Shown here: in pieces, positions 1 to 9,637 of the stretch
Numbering within the stretch: the stretch's first letter is position 1
Layout: every line of letters begins with the position of its first letter
Position numbers and translations under genes: made by a program
Assembly: GCF_003369915.1 (NCBI RefSeq)
Contig: NW_022881625.1
Span: forward strand, 2,790,001-2,854,000
Origin: Drosophila miranda
Lineage: Eukaryota > Arthropoda > Insecta > Diptera > Drosophilidae
Direction: 5' to 3'
Length of the DNA stretch: 64,000 bases
The notes under the pieces: generated by a model
What the model saw: the letters and a program-made list of their open reading frames with translations, nothing else
What the model was told of the DNA's origin: nothing
Databases searched by the model: none

Positions 1-686
1 ACGTAGTCTGTTGTTCTCATACTTACCCTTATCTCATACATCCTTTTTTTCCAGACCTCAAGTACCTTTACAGCGGCCTTGCTGTGCCTTGCCAAGAATC
101 CGGAGAAGCAGGACGTCTCCGAGAAGAGGTGATGAAGTTCTACCCGAGAAGGACTCCGAATTCACTGAGGCATCGATGAAGAACGTTCCCTATCTACGTG
201 CCTGCATCAAAGAGTCACAACGGATCTATCCTTTGGTCATCGGCAATGGCCGATTTCTCAATCGGGACAGCGTTTTGAGCGGATACCAAGTGCCAGCTGG
301 TACCTGCGTGTCGATGGTTCCCTGAGCTTGCTATCAAGCGAGGAGCACTTCCCAAGGCTGCTGAGTTCCTGCCAGAACGTTGGATTCGTAACGCCACAGA
401 CTCCAACGGGCAATGCCCGGCAAATGACTTGAAGCTGAAGAATCCGTTTGTGTTCTTGCCCTTCGGATTTGGACCCCGGATGTGCGTTGGAAAGCGCATC
501 GTGGACATGGAGCTCGAGCTGCGCATCGCTCGACTCATTCGGAACTTTAGCTTCGAGTTCAATCATCCCACGGAGAACGCTTTCCGCTCCTCCCTGATCA
601 ATTTGCCAACAGTAAACACATTTCTCATCCTAAATTATCTTTACAACTGGAAAACCTTGAAGGAACTTATTTGCAATATAAAGTAG
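1..686 (+). pseudogene. Cyp12 type A, copy a: last exon only
   Basis: This is the end of a mitochondrial CYP12-family P450, a haem monooxygenase fed by adrenodoxin in other members. Positions 1-54 are the end of an intron (polypyrimidine run, then AG at 53-54) and exon 4 starts at 55. The ExxR motif (KESQR), the PERW motif and an intact haem loop ([10 protein letters not shown]) are all visible, but in different frames. Compared with the copy at 5385-6069 it lacks single bases in GG, CCCC, CCCC and CCC runs, so the frame is lost at least four times. After the INLPN segment the sequence stops resembling CYP12, whose C-termini normally end in an FKFTDL-like tail. The upstream part lies outside the window. 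Family assignment is firm; non-functionality is firm unless the indels are sequencing errors. Confidence 0.85.
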
Positions 687-1448
687 GTGTTTTTTTGGCC
701 GCACGTCAATCAGAATCAACTTGTTTTGTGCTTTGAGGCATGAGGCAAATCAAGCACACAAAATTTTCATTGTGCTTTTCAATTTGTGCCAACACGAAAG
801 GCGTCACTTATCTGTGCGGAGGCATTATCCTTGAGCAACACATTGTGGTACTTATGTATGAGCGTATAGTGATATTAAAGCACGATCCAGTACAAATTAT
901 AGTTCTGGCTGATGTTTCCTATAGCAGATATATAATTTTGCGGTGATCCGATACTGATTCAATCTGTGTGTAATAAATACCATTTTCGTAGCGTAGCAAG
1001 ATGAAATATAAGTGCCTAAGTTCCGCGCAAAAGTATAATCAGTAGCTCCAGATAGCCGACTGGCAGCGAACGGATTGTTATAGAGGCACTTGATTGTTCT
1101 TATAACAATAGACGGGGTGTGTGTATTGGGGGTGGGTGGAGGTGGCGGTGGCATATCAGCAGTCATTTAATTAGCTGTTTCAGATTCCGATTGCTTTTTG
1201 GGGACTTTTGCTTACGTTAAAGCGCGCTTTCCACACCTCTGCCTCCGCCGCCGTTCTAAAGGGAAACTGTAGAATCTGATTTACGACTCTCTCCAACTTC
1301 AAGTATTTCCCCCTCTGCCAGCGTGCAGTTGTACGCCAGCGTCGACGCTTTGGTTATCTCATGCAGGGCAATTTGTCAAGCCAAATAACGGTCTGCGTGT
1401 CAGTTTCAGTTCCATTTTTTGCATCAGGGAGAACAGAACAGACACAAC
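687..1448 (+). other. Intergenic segment downstream of Cyp12-A (no gene seen)
   Basis: About 760 bp lies between the Cyp12 end and the transporter-like ORF. It recurs at 6070-6784 and in part at 9638-10241 (+), and inverted at 10830-11131. It contains a GT/GGT-rich simple tract near 1118-1153 whose complement is CA/CCACC-rich. Short open frames in it are not conserved in any known family. It may hold the promoter of the transporter-like ORF, but I see no clear core promoter. Confidence 0.6.
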
Positions 1449-1579
1449 ATGTCCAAGGATCGGTCCTACCACAGTATATAGCCGGTTTATCGGCCAGCTT
1501 TGGCGCCATGTGTATGGGCGCCTCAATCGGCTGGTCCGAAATTTGTAATTTCGAGTTCTTTAAGAGATTTACTAACTAA
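1449..1579 (+). pseudogene. MFS sugar-transporter-like first exon, copy a (frameshifted)
   Basis: The segment starts ATGTCCAAG. In the intact paralogues it encodes a hydrophobic segment beginning LPQYIAGLSASFGAM and ending MGASIGWS, which resembles the first transmembrane helix of insect Tret1-type sugar transporters (MFS). Here one G is missing from the AAGGGATC stretch, so the frame breaks after three codons. No second exon of a transporter is found downstream; RhoGAP54D follows instead. Confidence 0.5.
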
Positions 1580-1937
1580 TTTCAGCTGTAAATAAAGAAG
1601 CATTAGTGTACAGCTTATAATTCTTTAACATTGACATGGCGTTTCGCACAAAATGTTCTTTGGACGCCAGTGACAGCTCTGCCAGTTCAATATTTCAATT
1701 TTTGCAGCGCGTCTCGCCCAATTTTCCGCAATTAAATTCCACCAGCAAAGCTATCAACAAATATGCTGTCAGGGCACAAACCTTCTATATTGTACTTTTA
1801 GAAAAGTAATATTTGTTAAAGTGAGCGTGTGAGTGCTGGGATTCGAATCTACGGAAGTCCTTTTCGTTTGTGCTGTGCTTTTGTTGTTTTGTTGCTTTGG
1901 CTACTGCTGTCGCCCTGTATACGCCCTTGCGTATAAC

Positions 1938-2314
1938 ATGGAATACGCCAACATCAATGAATTTAATGACCGCGACCTAGCGACACGCATGCGCAACAGC
2001 AATTATGAAAAATACAAGTCTCTGGTGCGCATGCACCTCTCCTCCGAGCTGGAACTAAACACCGACGAGTAAGTTGCCACGAGCGACGCTGCCATCCCAT
2101 CGAAATATAGTGCTTACCGATTTATGGGTTGCAGGTTCGACATGCCGTGCCATGAAATCGTCTACGAAGATAAGGGCAAGATAAAGAAGTGGAATCGCCT
2201 CTCCAAGAAGAATCGCGGACCTGCCACAGGCTGCACGGCTGGGGCAGGCAGTAAGTCGGCGGGCAACAGTCCCACTGAAACGCTGCAGCAACAAATTGAT
2301 GCAGGCTTTCTGAT
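1938..2314 (+). pseudogene. RhoGAP54D: RhoGAP54D-like, copy a: exons 1-2 truncated by a repeat element
   Basis: This is the N-terminal part of an ARHGAP19-type RhoGAP. Exon 1 (1938-2068) encodes MEYANINEFNDRDLATRM and onward. A 66-nt intron with GTAAGT donor and GCAG acceptor follows, then exon 2 from 2135 with FDMPCHEIVYEDKGKIKKW. The gene stops matching at 2312-2314, where TATACCC-element sequence begins, so the whole GAP domain is missing. It is near identical to 7276-7654. Confidence 0.8.
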
Positions 2315-2625
2315 TTTCGTTCTTTGTGGGGGCGGAAGTGGGCGGGCGAAGTATTAAAATATTTTTGTAGCAGTGACATATCACAGAAGTCTGGATCCAA
2401 AACATCGTTGCTCTAGCTCTTATAGTCTTTGAGCACTAGGCGCTGAAGGGGACGGACGGACGGACGGACGGACAGACAGACAGGGCTCAATCGACTCGGC
2501 TATTGATGCTGATCAAGAATATATATACTTTATGGGGTCGGAAACGATTCCTTCTGGACGTTACACACATCAAGTTTTACCACAAATCTAATATACCCCA
2601 ATACTCATTTTAAGTATCGGGTATA
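2315..2625 (+). mobile_element. TATACCC repeat element, 3' fragment (E1)
   Basis: This is the 3' third of the repeat that is complete at 2638-3752. It contains the GTGGGGGCGGAAGTGGGCGG block, a (GGAC/CAGA)n tetranucleotide tract at about 2452-2486, the conserved GGGGTCGGAAACGATTCC block and the terminal GAGTATCGGGTATAA-like end. It truncates the RhoGAP copy. There is no coding capacity. Confidence 0.75.
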
Positions 2626-2637
2626 ATAACAAGATAT

Positions 2638-3752
2638 AAACGAGGGGAACGTTGTGAGTTGCTGCGGACACCGCAACTCTACAGTTATACCCGATACTTA
2701 GTCAGTATGCTCTCCTCCGGCAGACGCCGCTAATATTAAACGACACGACAAACAGTGCGTGCGAGAGAGACAGAAAATCAGTCTGAGCGTGACGTTGGGC
2801 GCTGCGTAGCCAGTGCAAATTGATTTGTTCCGTTTGGCTATAAAAATTATCTGATCTGGTCCAGATTCAGCAATCTGATAGATATAGTCCCTTTCTATGA
2901 TTCTGCGTTTTTAGTTTTCTCGAATGTGCAATATTGTGGATGCAACAGATTTTCGTCCTTTGTGGGGGCGGAAGGGGGTAAGGCGAAATTCTGAGATAAA
3001 CGTTTTATAGTGAGATCTAACAGAAGGGCGGATACCAAATTTGGTTACTCTAGCCTTAATAGTCTCTGAGATTTGTGGATGCCCCAGATTTTCGTCCTTT
3101 GCGGGGGCGGAAGGGGGTGTGGCGAAATTTGGACACGAAACGGTCAAGGTCCGATATCAGAGGAGTGTGGATACCAAATTTGGTTTCAGTGGCTCTTATA
3201 GGTTCTGAGATCCTTGAACTCATATTTTTCAATTGGCAAAACCGACCATGAAACCTGTGTGTTAGAGAGAGACAGAGCGAGAAAGAATGAAATTGTTTTC
3301 TTGATTCTGGCTGTAATAATTTTACGATCTGGTTGAGATCTTCCATTCTAAAACATATAGTCATCCTCTACGATTCTGCGTTTTTGGTTTTATCGTTTCT
3401 TTAAAAATGTGGATGCCACAGATTTTCGTTCTTTGTGGGGGCGGAAGTGGGCGGGGCGAAGTATTAAAATATTTTTGTAGCAGTGACATATCACAGAAGT
3501 CTGGATACAAAACATCGTTGCTCTAGCTCTTATAGTCTTTGAGCACTAGGCGCTGAAGGGGACGGACAGACGGACGGACGGACAGACGGACAGACGGACA
3601 GACAGACATGGCTCCATCGACTCGGCTATTGATGCTGATCAAGAATATATATACTTTATGGGGTCGGAAACGATTCCTTCTGGACGTTACACACATCCAC
3701 TTTTACCACAAATCTAATATACCCCAATAGTCATTTTGAGTATCTGGTATAA
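2638..3752 (+). mobile_element. TATACCC repeat element, full length (E2, about 1.1 kb, non-autonomous)
   Basis: The element begins CGAGGGGAACGTTGTGAG with a GAGTTGC...GCAACTC hairpin. A 13-bp TATACCCGATACT at 2686-2698 is the inverted complement of the terminal AGTATCGGGTATA (mutated here to TATCTGG). The interior has three diverged modules around AGATTTTCGTYCTTTG plus a GGGGGCGGAAG block at about 2948, 3089 and 3420, then a GGAC/CAGA microsatellite and a conserved 3' block. Flanks AACAAGATATAAA and AAAGCGCTAAAG are contiguous in the paralogous site at 24895-24915, which marks the insertion. It encodes no protein and the superfamily is unknown. Confidence 0.75.
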
Positions 3753-4195
3753 AAAGCGCTAAAGATTAGCTTGTTTATATTATTATCAGGCCCAAGACAT
3801 TCGGCAGTCTACCGACCATTCCATGCCCAATAAATTAAATTTGGCCAAAAAATCTGATGCCATAATTATGGCGATTTATTTGTTTCATTTCATTGAGAGT
3901 CAGATCAATCATAATACTATATTCCTAAATATTCCGTAGAAGGTATAACATAGTCGATCAAATAGCAGTCTATATTAAAAAAATATGGCAAATGTTTACA
4001 ATTATTTATGTTTGGCATTCGCACGCTCCCGCGAACGTGTTTTGGCACTCTCTCTCTCTCTTGTTCTGTTTGTGCTCTGTTATCGGTCAGCTCTTTTTGC
4101 AACAAAGCTCTCGCAGGCCTTTCAAATAGCTAGTTAATGGAATGATTTAGCAGTATAGCTCTGGCAGTGAATGAATTAAGTTCCTAACAAGCAAA
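3753..4195 (+). other. Cyp12-A 5' flank with an empty gypsy target site
   Basis: This is the host sequence upstream of Cyp12-A copy b. Its inverted counterparts lie at 19949-20198 joined to 24704-24905, and at 29204-29453 joined to 33960-34160, where a gypsy element splits it. The unoccupied target is TAACA at 3946-3950, the complement of the TGTTA target-site duplication. No confident TATA box or initiator could be assigned. Confidence 0.7.
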
Positions 4196-6069
4196 ATGTT
4201 AAAAGTGCGCAGCGGTCTATCTTTAATTCAGGCGCAAAAAGCAGCCCTCTCTGTCAGCAGTCCGCTGGTAAATATATAGTATACATATAGATCCGATATC
4301 ACAGTGATATACGTTTTTAAATCTCTTGTAGCGTTGGCAGACCACAGCAGCTGTAGCAGAGCCCAGATATGATGCAGAGTGGCTACAAGCTCGTCCCTTT
4401 GATCAGATTCCTAGTACAACTTTTCTGTCTACTGTTCGGAATTTTATGCCTGGAGGAAAATATAGCAAAATGGACATTGTGAAATTGTTCAAAGCTTTGC
4501 AAGACGACTATGGAAACATATTATATTTACCAGGTATGATGGGAGGTACGTCATACCTGATGACTCACAATCCCAAGGACTTCGAGGTCGTGTTCCGGAA
4601 CTAAGGAGTGTGGCCGCATCGGCCTGGCAGCGATACTCTTCGCTATCATCGGAAGACTCACAGAAAGGATTTCTTCCAGGGAGTGGAGGGAGCTTTACCC
4701 ACACAAGGAAAAACCTGGAGCGACTTTCGATCGGCTGTAAATCCTGTCCTAATGCAGCCGAAGAACGTGCGGCTTTACTATAAGAAGATGTCCCAAGTGA
4801 ACCAGGAGTTTGTGCAACGGTGCGTATGACTGATAATAAATCCCTGTTTACGCTCAAGTATGTTCTCCCCCCTTCACAGTATTAAAGTACTCCGTGATAT
4901 CGATACCCAGGAAGCTCCAGATGATTTCTTAAACGTTATAAATCGGTGGACCCTCGAGTCAGTCTCTGTGGTGACTCTGGACAAGCAGTTGGGACTGCTC
5001 AAAGAGTCGGGCGATAACGACCAGGCTGTATTACTTTTCAAGTACCTGGACGATTTTTTTGAATTAACAGCCGATCTGGAGATGAAGCCCTCCATCTGGC
5101 GTTACGTTAAAACACCCAAGCTAATGAAGCTAATGAAGTCCCTAGATGGCGTTCAAGAAATAACTTCAGCGTATGTAGACGAAGCTATAGAGCGTCTAGA
5201 GAAAGAGGCCAAGGAGGGTGTTGTCCGCCCTGAGAGCGAGCAGAGTGTACTGGAAAAGCTGCTCAAGATCGACAAAAAGGTGGCGACGGTTATGGCCATG
5301 GACATGCTAATGGCCGGAGTGGATACCGTACGTAGTCTGTTGTTCTCATACTTACCCTTATCTCATACATCCTTTTTTTCCAGACCTCAAGTACCTTTAC
5401 AGCGGCCTTGCTGTGCCTTGCCAAGAATCCGGAGAAGCAGGACGTCTCCGAGAAGAGGTGATGAAGGTTCTACCCGAGAAGGACTCCGAATTCACTGAGG
5501 CATCGATGAAGAACGTTCCCTATCTACGTGCCTGCATCAAAGAGTCACAACGGATCTATCCTTTGGTCATCGGCAATGGCCGATTTCTCAATCGGGACAG
5601 CGTTTTGAGCGGATACCAAGTGCCAGCTGGTACCTGCGTGTCGATGGTTCCCCTGAGCTTGCTATCAAGCGAGGAGCACTTCCCCAAGGCTGCTGAGTTC
5701 CTGCCAGAACGTTGGATTCGTAACGCCACAGACTCCAACGGGCAATGCCCGGCAAATGACTTGAAGCTGAAGAATCCGTTTGTGTTCTTGCCCTTCGGAT
5801 TTGGACCCCGGATGTGCGTTGGAAAGCGCATCGTGGACATGGAGCTCGAGCTGCGCATCGCTCGACTCATTCGGAACTTTAGCTTCGAGTTCAATCATCC
5901 CACGGAGAACGCTTTCCGCTCCTCCCTGATCAATTTGCCCAACAGTAAACACATTTCTCATCCTAAATTATCTTTACAACTGGAAAACCTTGAAGGAACT
6001 TATTTGCAATATAAAGTAGGTGTTTTTTTGGCCGCACGTCAATCAGAATCAACTTGTTTTGTGCTTTGA
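4196..6069 (+). pseudogene. Cyp12 type A, copy b (4 exons; nonsense codon and frameshift)
   Basis: CYP12 mitochondrial P450, probably an inner-membrane monooxygenase for steroid or xenobiotic substrates (family knowledge). Exon 1 is 4196-4267, exon 2 4332-4819, exon 3 4880-5327, exon 4 5385-6069; introns are 57-64 nt with GT-AG ends. Visible motifs are an FMPGGKY-like N-terminal region, the I-helix AGVDT, ExxR (KESQR), PERW and the haem loop [10 protein letters not shown] with its cysteine. The lesions are TAA at 4602-4604 in place of the GAA of FRNEGVW, and a 1-bp loss near 5445 (ACGTCTCC versus CCGTACTCC in paralogues). The C-terminus after INLPN is not CYP12-like in any type A copy. The haem loop is intact here but damaged in the copies at 18 and 27 kb. 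Confidence 0.88.
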
Positions 6070-6784
6070 GGCATGAGGCAAATCAAGCACACAAAATTTT
6101 CATTGTGCTTTTCAATTTGTGCCAACACGAAATGCGTCACTTATCTGTGCGGAGGCATTATCCTTGAGCAACACATTGTGGTACTTATGTATGAGCGTAT
6201 AGTGATATTAAAGCACGATCCAGTACAAATTATAGTTCTGGCTGATGTTTCCTATAGCAGATATATAATTTTGCGGTGATCCGATACTGATTCAATCTGT
6301 GTGTAATAAATACCATTTTCGTAGCGTAGCAAGATGAAATATAAAGTGCCTAAGTTCCGCGCAAAAGTATAATCAGTAGCTCCAGATAGCCGACTGGCAG
6401 CGAACGGATTGTTATAGAGGCACTTGATTGTTCTTATAACAATAGACGGGGTGTGTGTATTGGGGGTGGGTGGAGGTGGCGGTGGCATATCAGCAGTCAT
6501 TTAATTAGCTGTTTCAGATTCCGATTGCTTTTTGGGGACTTTTGCTTACGTTAAAGCGCGCTTTCCACACCTCTGCCTCCGCCGCCGTTCTAAAGGGAAA
6601 CTGTAGAATCTGATTTACGACTCTCTCCAACTTCAAGTATTTCCCCCTCTGCCAGCGTGCCAGTTGTACGCCAGCGTCGACGCTTTGGTTATCTCATGCA
6701 GGGCAATTTGTCAAGCCAAATAACGGTCTGCGTGTCAGTTTCAGTTCCATTTTTTGCATCAGGGAGAACAGAACAGAACACAAC

Positions 6785-6916
6785 ATGTCCAAGGGATCGG
6801 TCCTACCACAGTATATAGCCGGTTTATCGGCCAGCTTTGGCGCCATGTGTATGGGCGCCTCAATCGGCTGGTCCGAAATTTGTAATTTCGAGTTCTTTAA
6901 GAGATTTACTAACTAA
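6785..6916 (+). CDS. Short MFS sugar-transporter-like ORF, copy b (43 codons)
   Basis: ATG at 6785 opens 43 codons ending TAA at 6914-6916. The first 30 residues match the start of Tret1-like MFS transporters: a short polar N-terminus, then LPQYIAGLSASFGAM and GASIGWS, one potential membrane helix. The last 13 residues (EICNFEFFKRF and onward) are unrelated and look like read-through beyond a lost exon boundary. An AATAAA lies just after the stop, in GTAAATAAAG. It may be a truncated transporter remnant or a new short transcript; its translation is unproven. Confidence 0.4.
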   Translation: MSKGSVLPQYIAGLSASFGAMCMGASIGWSEICNFEFFKRFTN

Positions 6917-7275
6917 TTTCAGCTGTAAATAAAGAAGCATTAGTGTACAGCTTATAATTCTTTAACATTGACATGGCGTTTTCGCACAAAATGTTCTTTG
7001 GACGCCAGTGACAGCTCTGCCAGTTCAATATTTCAATTTTTGCAGCGCGTCTCGCCCAATTTTCCGCAATTAAATTCCACCAGCAAAGCTATCAACAAAT
7101 ATGCTGTCAGGGCACAAACCTTCTATATTGTACTTTTAGAAAAGTAATATTTGTTAAAGTGAGCGTGTGAGTGCTGGGATTCGAATCTACGGAAGTCCTT
7201 TTCGTTTGTGCTGTGCTTTTGTTGTTTTGTTGCTTTGGCTACTGCTGTCGCCCTGTATACGCCCTTGCGTATAAC

Positions 7276-8742
7276 ATGGAATACGCCAACATCAATGAAT
7301 TTAATGACCGCGACCTAGCGACACGCATGCGCAACAGCAATTATGAAAAATACAAGTCTCTGGTGCGCATGCACCTCTCCTCCGAGCTGGAACTAAACAC
7401 CGACGAGTAAGTTGCCACGAGCGACGCTGCCATCCCATCGAAATATAGTGCTTACCGATTTATGGGTTGCAGGTTCGACATGCCGTGCCATGAAATCGTC
7501 TACGAAGATAAGGGCAAGATAAAGAAGTGGAATCGCCTCTCCAAGAAGAATCGCGGACCTGCCACAGGCTGCACGGCTGGGGCAGGCAGTAAGTCGGCGG
7601 GCAACAGTCCCACTGAAACGCTGCAGCAACAAATTGATGCAGGCTTTCTGATGCACCTGGAGGAGCTCAAAGAGTTTCTTATGCTGGAGAAGAGTAAGTG
7701 ACAGGGAGAGTCCGGAAAATTGAATTATTCTAAATGCGGAAATGCTATTCTGCAGATCTCACCCAGGAGGGACTATTTCGCAAGACAGGAGCCGTTTCCA
7801 GGCAGAACAAGCTACGAATGCACATACAGCACGACCAGCCCTTGGATTTGGAACTGACAGGATTCTCGGCTCACGACTGTGCCACTGTTTTTAAGAGCTT
7901 TCTGGCCGAGCTGCCAGAGCCTTTGCTTACAGACGCCCACTATCCAGCACATCTTCAGATAGCGCCGCTTAGCCAGGCATTAATGGGGGGTCAGGTGGCG
8001 GCTACCGCAGAGCGCCAACAACATCTTCTCAACTCGGTGCAGCTGCTCCTTCTCCTGCTCCCCGAAGAGCATCGCGAGTTACTGCAGCACATTATTAAAA
8101 TGCTCCATTCGGTGGCAGCGCGTGAGGAGAGCAACAAGATGTCAGCGGAGAATTTGGCCATCTTGTTTACACCGCACCTGATTTGCCCCAGGCAAATGCC
8201 GCCTGAGGCGCTCCACTATACGGCGAAGAAGATGTCCAGCATTGTGTCCTACATGATTCAGCAGGGTCTGGAAATCTTCGAAGTTCCCGGAAAGCTAGCC
8301 ACCGATATTCGGGCGTACTTTCTTGAGCGCAAACGCAAAAAAAACCATGTCACCGGAGCAAACCCTTGAAGAATCCATCTCGGACGACTCGACGGTCAAC
8401 ACGGTGTACACTTTTGTAGATCGTGCCGCCACGGCAGCGGCAAACAACAGCAATTACACGGACACTGCACTGGCGCAGCTGTACGCGCACATTTAGAGCC
8501 TTCCGGAGTCCTCCAAGAAGCGTCGCCTCATCAAGCAGTTTAACAAGCAAAACGGACAAGGTAGCACATTGTCTCCACTCCGTTGCGTTCCTTTGGGACA
8601 CAGCTCATTGATTCCACTCGCTCCTTTCAGGCACACCGCTGCAGGTCATCGCGAGGAGCTCCAGCGTGCCATAAGGGAGCATCACGAGAAGCATGATGCC
8701 AAAATGATGCGCGCCATGGAGGAGGCAGAGCGTAAGAAATAG
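7276..8742 (+). pseudogene. RhoGAP54D: RhoGAP54D-like RhoGAP, copy b (frameshift, stop)
   Basis: ARHGAP19-type Rho GTPase-activating protein, which in the family accelerates GTP hydrolysis by RhoA-like GTPases and acts in cytokinesis. Exon 1 7276-7406, exon 2 7473-7693, exon 3 7756-8560, exon 4 from 8631. The GAP domain in exon 3 begins LTQEGLFRKTG, holding the arginine finger, and continues with FLAELPEPLLT and NKMSAENLAILFTPHL. The ARHGAP19 signature LPESSKKRRLIKQFNKQ follows. Lesions: an eight-A run at 8337-8344 where seven As keep frame, TAG in the CACATTTAGAGC context near 8494 (probably from CAG), and another shift just after 8640. The GAP domain itself is open, so a shortened protein of about 330 residues with a complete GAP fold remains possible. 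Confidence 0.85.
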
Positions 8743-8859
8743 AAATCCATATGGATCACTGCACCCAGCCGTTTCGTTATATAACACCATTTCGATCATC
8801 CTGCAGCTATGCCATAAATGCGGGTAAACTGAAACTGTAAACACTTTTGTATGCGACGT

Positions 8860-8865
8860 AATAAA
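8860..8865 (+). promoter_or_regulatory. Polyadenylation signal of RhoGAP54D copy b
   Basis: AATAAA lies 118 nt after the final TAG of RhoGAP54D, in a suitable AT-rich context. It is the only canonical signal close downstream. Confidence 0.5.
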
Positions 8866-9106
8866 GACTTGAATGTACCCAAAGCACTAATCCATTCTGA
8901 GGATATGATGAGTGGAAATTATCTGTAAATTATCGTCGAACCATGGCTTGTGTGTATGTGCAGTGCCATACTTGAAACAAAATAGAATGTTATCTAGGGA
9001 AAAACACCTCTATTGCATTAACACAAAACAAGGAACCGGGTGCAAAGCGGATTCTCCCCAGTGGAACACTTGAAATGTTCAACCCATATCAAAAGTTAGA
9101 CGATTA
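8866..9106. other. Intergenic, no gene seen
   Basis: Single-copy sequence between the RhoGAP poly(A) signal and the putative convergent exon. I see no repeat or coding signal. Confidence 0.5.
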
Positions 9107-9232
9107 TCAGCAGGCCAGCCGCTCCACTTCGCTGCCACCTGGTTGAATGTGTCCACTGCCCGTTCGATGCTCCTCCACACGCGTATACAAATTCAAATCC
9201 AAACGATCAACATCAATGAGGACGCCACTTTC
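9107..9232 (-). CDS. Putative terminal exon of an unidentified host gene
   Basis: On the minus strand an ATCAG acceptor at 9233-9237 precedes 41 open codons and a TGA at 9107-9109. The peptide starts ESGVLIDVDRLDLNLYTRV and ends GGSEVERLAC. Its acidic/basic mix and preserved phase-0 junction look like real coding sequence. It faces RhoGAP54D tail to tail. No family is recognised, and the upstream exons may have been lost at the junction near 9637. Confidence 0.4.
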   Translation of the reverse strand, partial: ESGVLIDVDRLDLNLYTRVEEHRTGSGHIQPGGSEVERLAC

Positions 9233-9637
9233 CTGATAACTTGACCGCCATGTGACCGTTGGAATAGGAATTTTGTCACAGTTTAGAAACCTACATACCT
9301 ACATGTGTTTTCGGCGTGATAAGTACGATGATGTGTGTTAAGAGCCAGATTAGATGCTCTCCAGGCGATTTACGCCCATTCAATTATTTTGGTAGGTAAT
9401 GCTATTATCTACTTTCACACGATGCAATAAAATGCCCCCCCAAAAATGCCCCGGAAATGAAGCCTTACGCCGAAAATGAAATACTCTTGTAAGTGGAATT
9501 CCACATAAATATATTGGATTTCTAGAATTGGAAGTATCCTGCATGCATGTGCTCCTAAAGTCAGATGACCAATAAATCTGTATCTTTCAAAATGGATGTT
9601 GGGCTCCCCACGCAACATACCCAACCATCTATATTTG

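Noticed and set aside
740..946. 68-codon ORF after Cyp12-A (also at 6073)
   Set aside because: It lies in the downstream flank, differs between copies and has no homology or start context; part of this sequence is also joined to the feo copies as non-coding DNA.
2638..3752. Assigning the TATACCC element to Helitrons
   Set aside because: The hairpins near the ends are suggestive, but the ends do not read TC...CTRR and one copy has an 8-bp target duplication; left unclassified.
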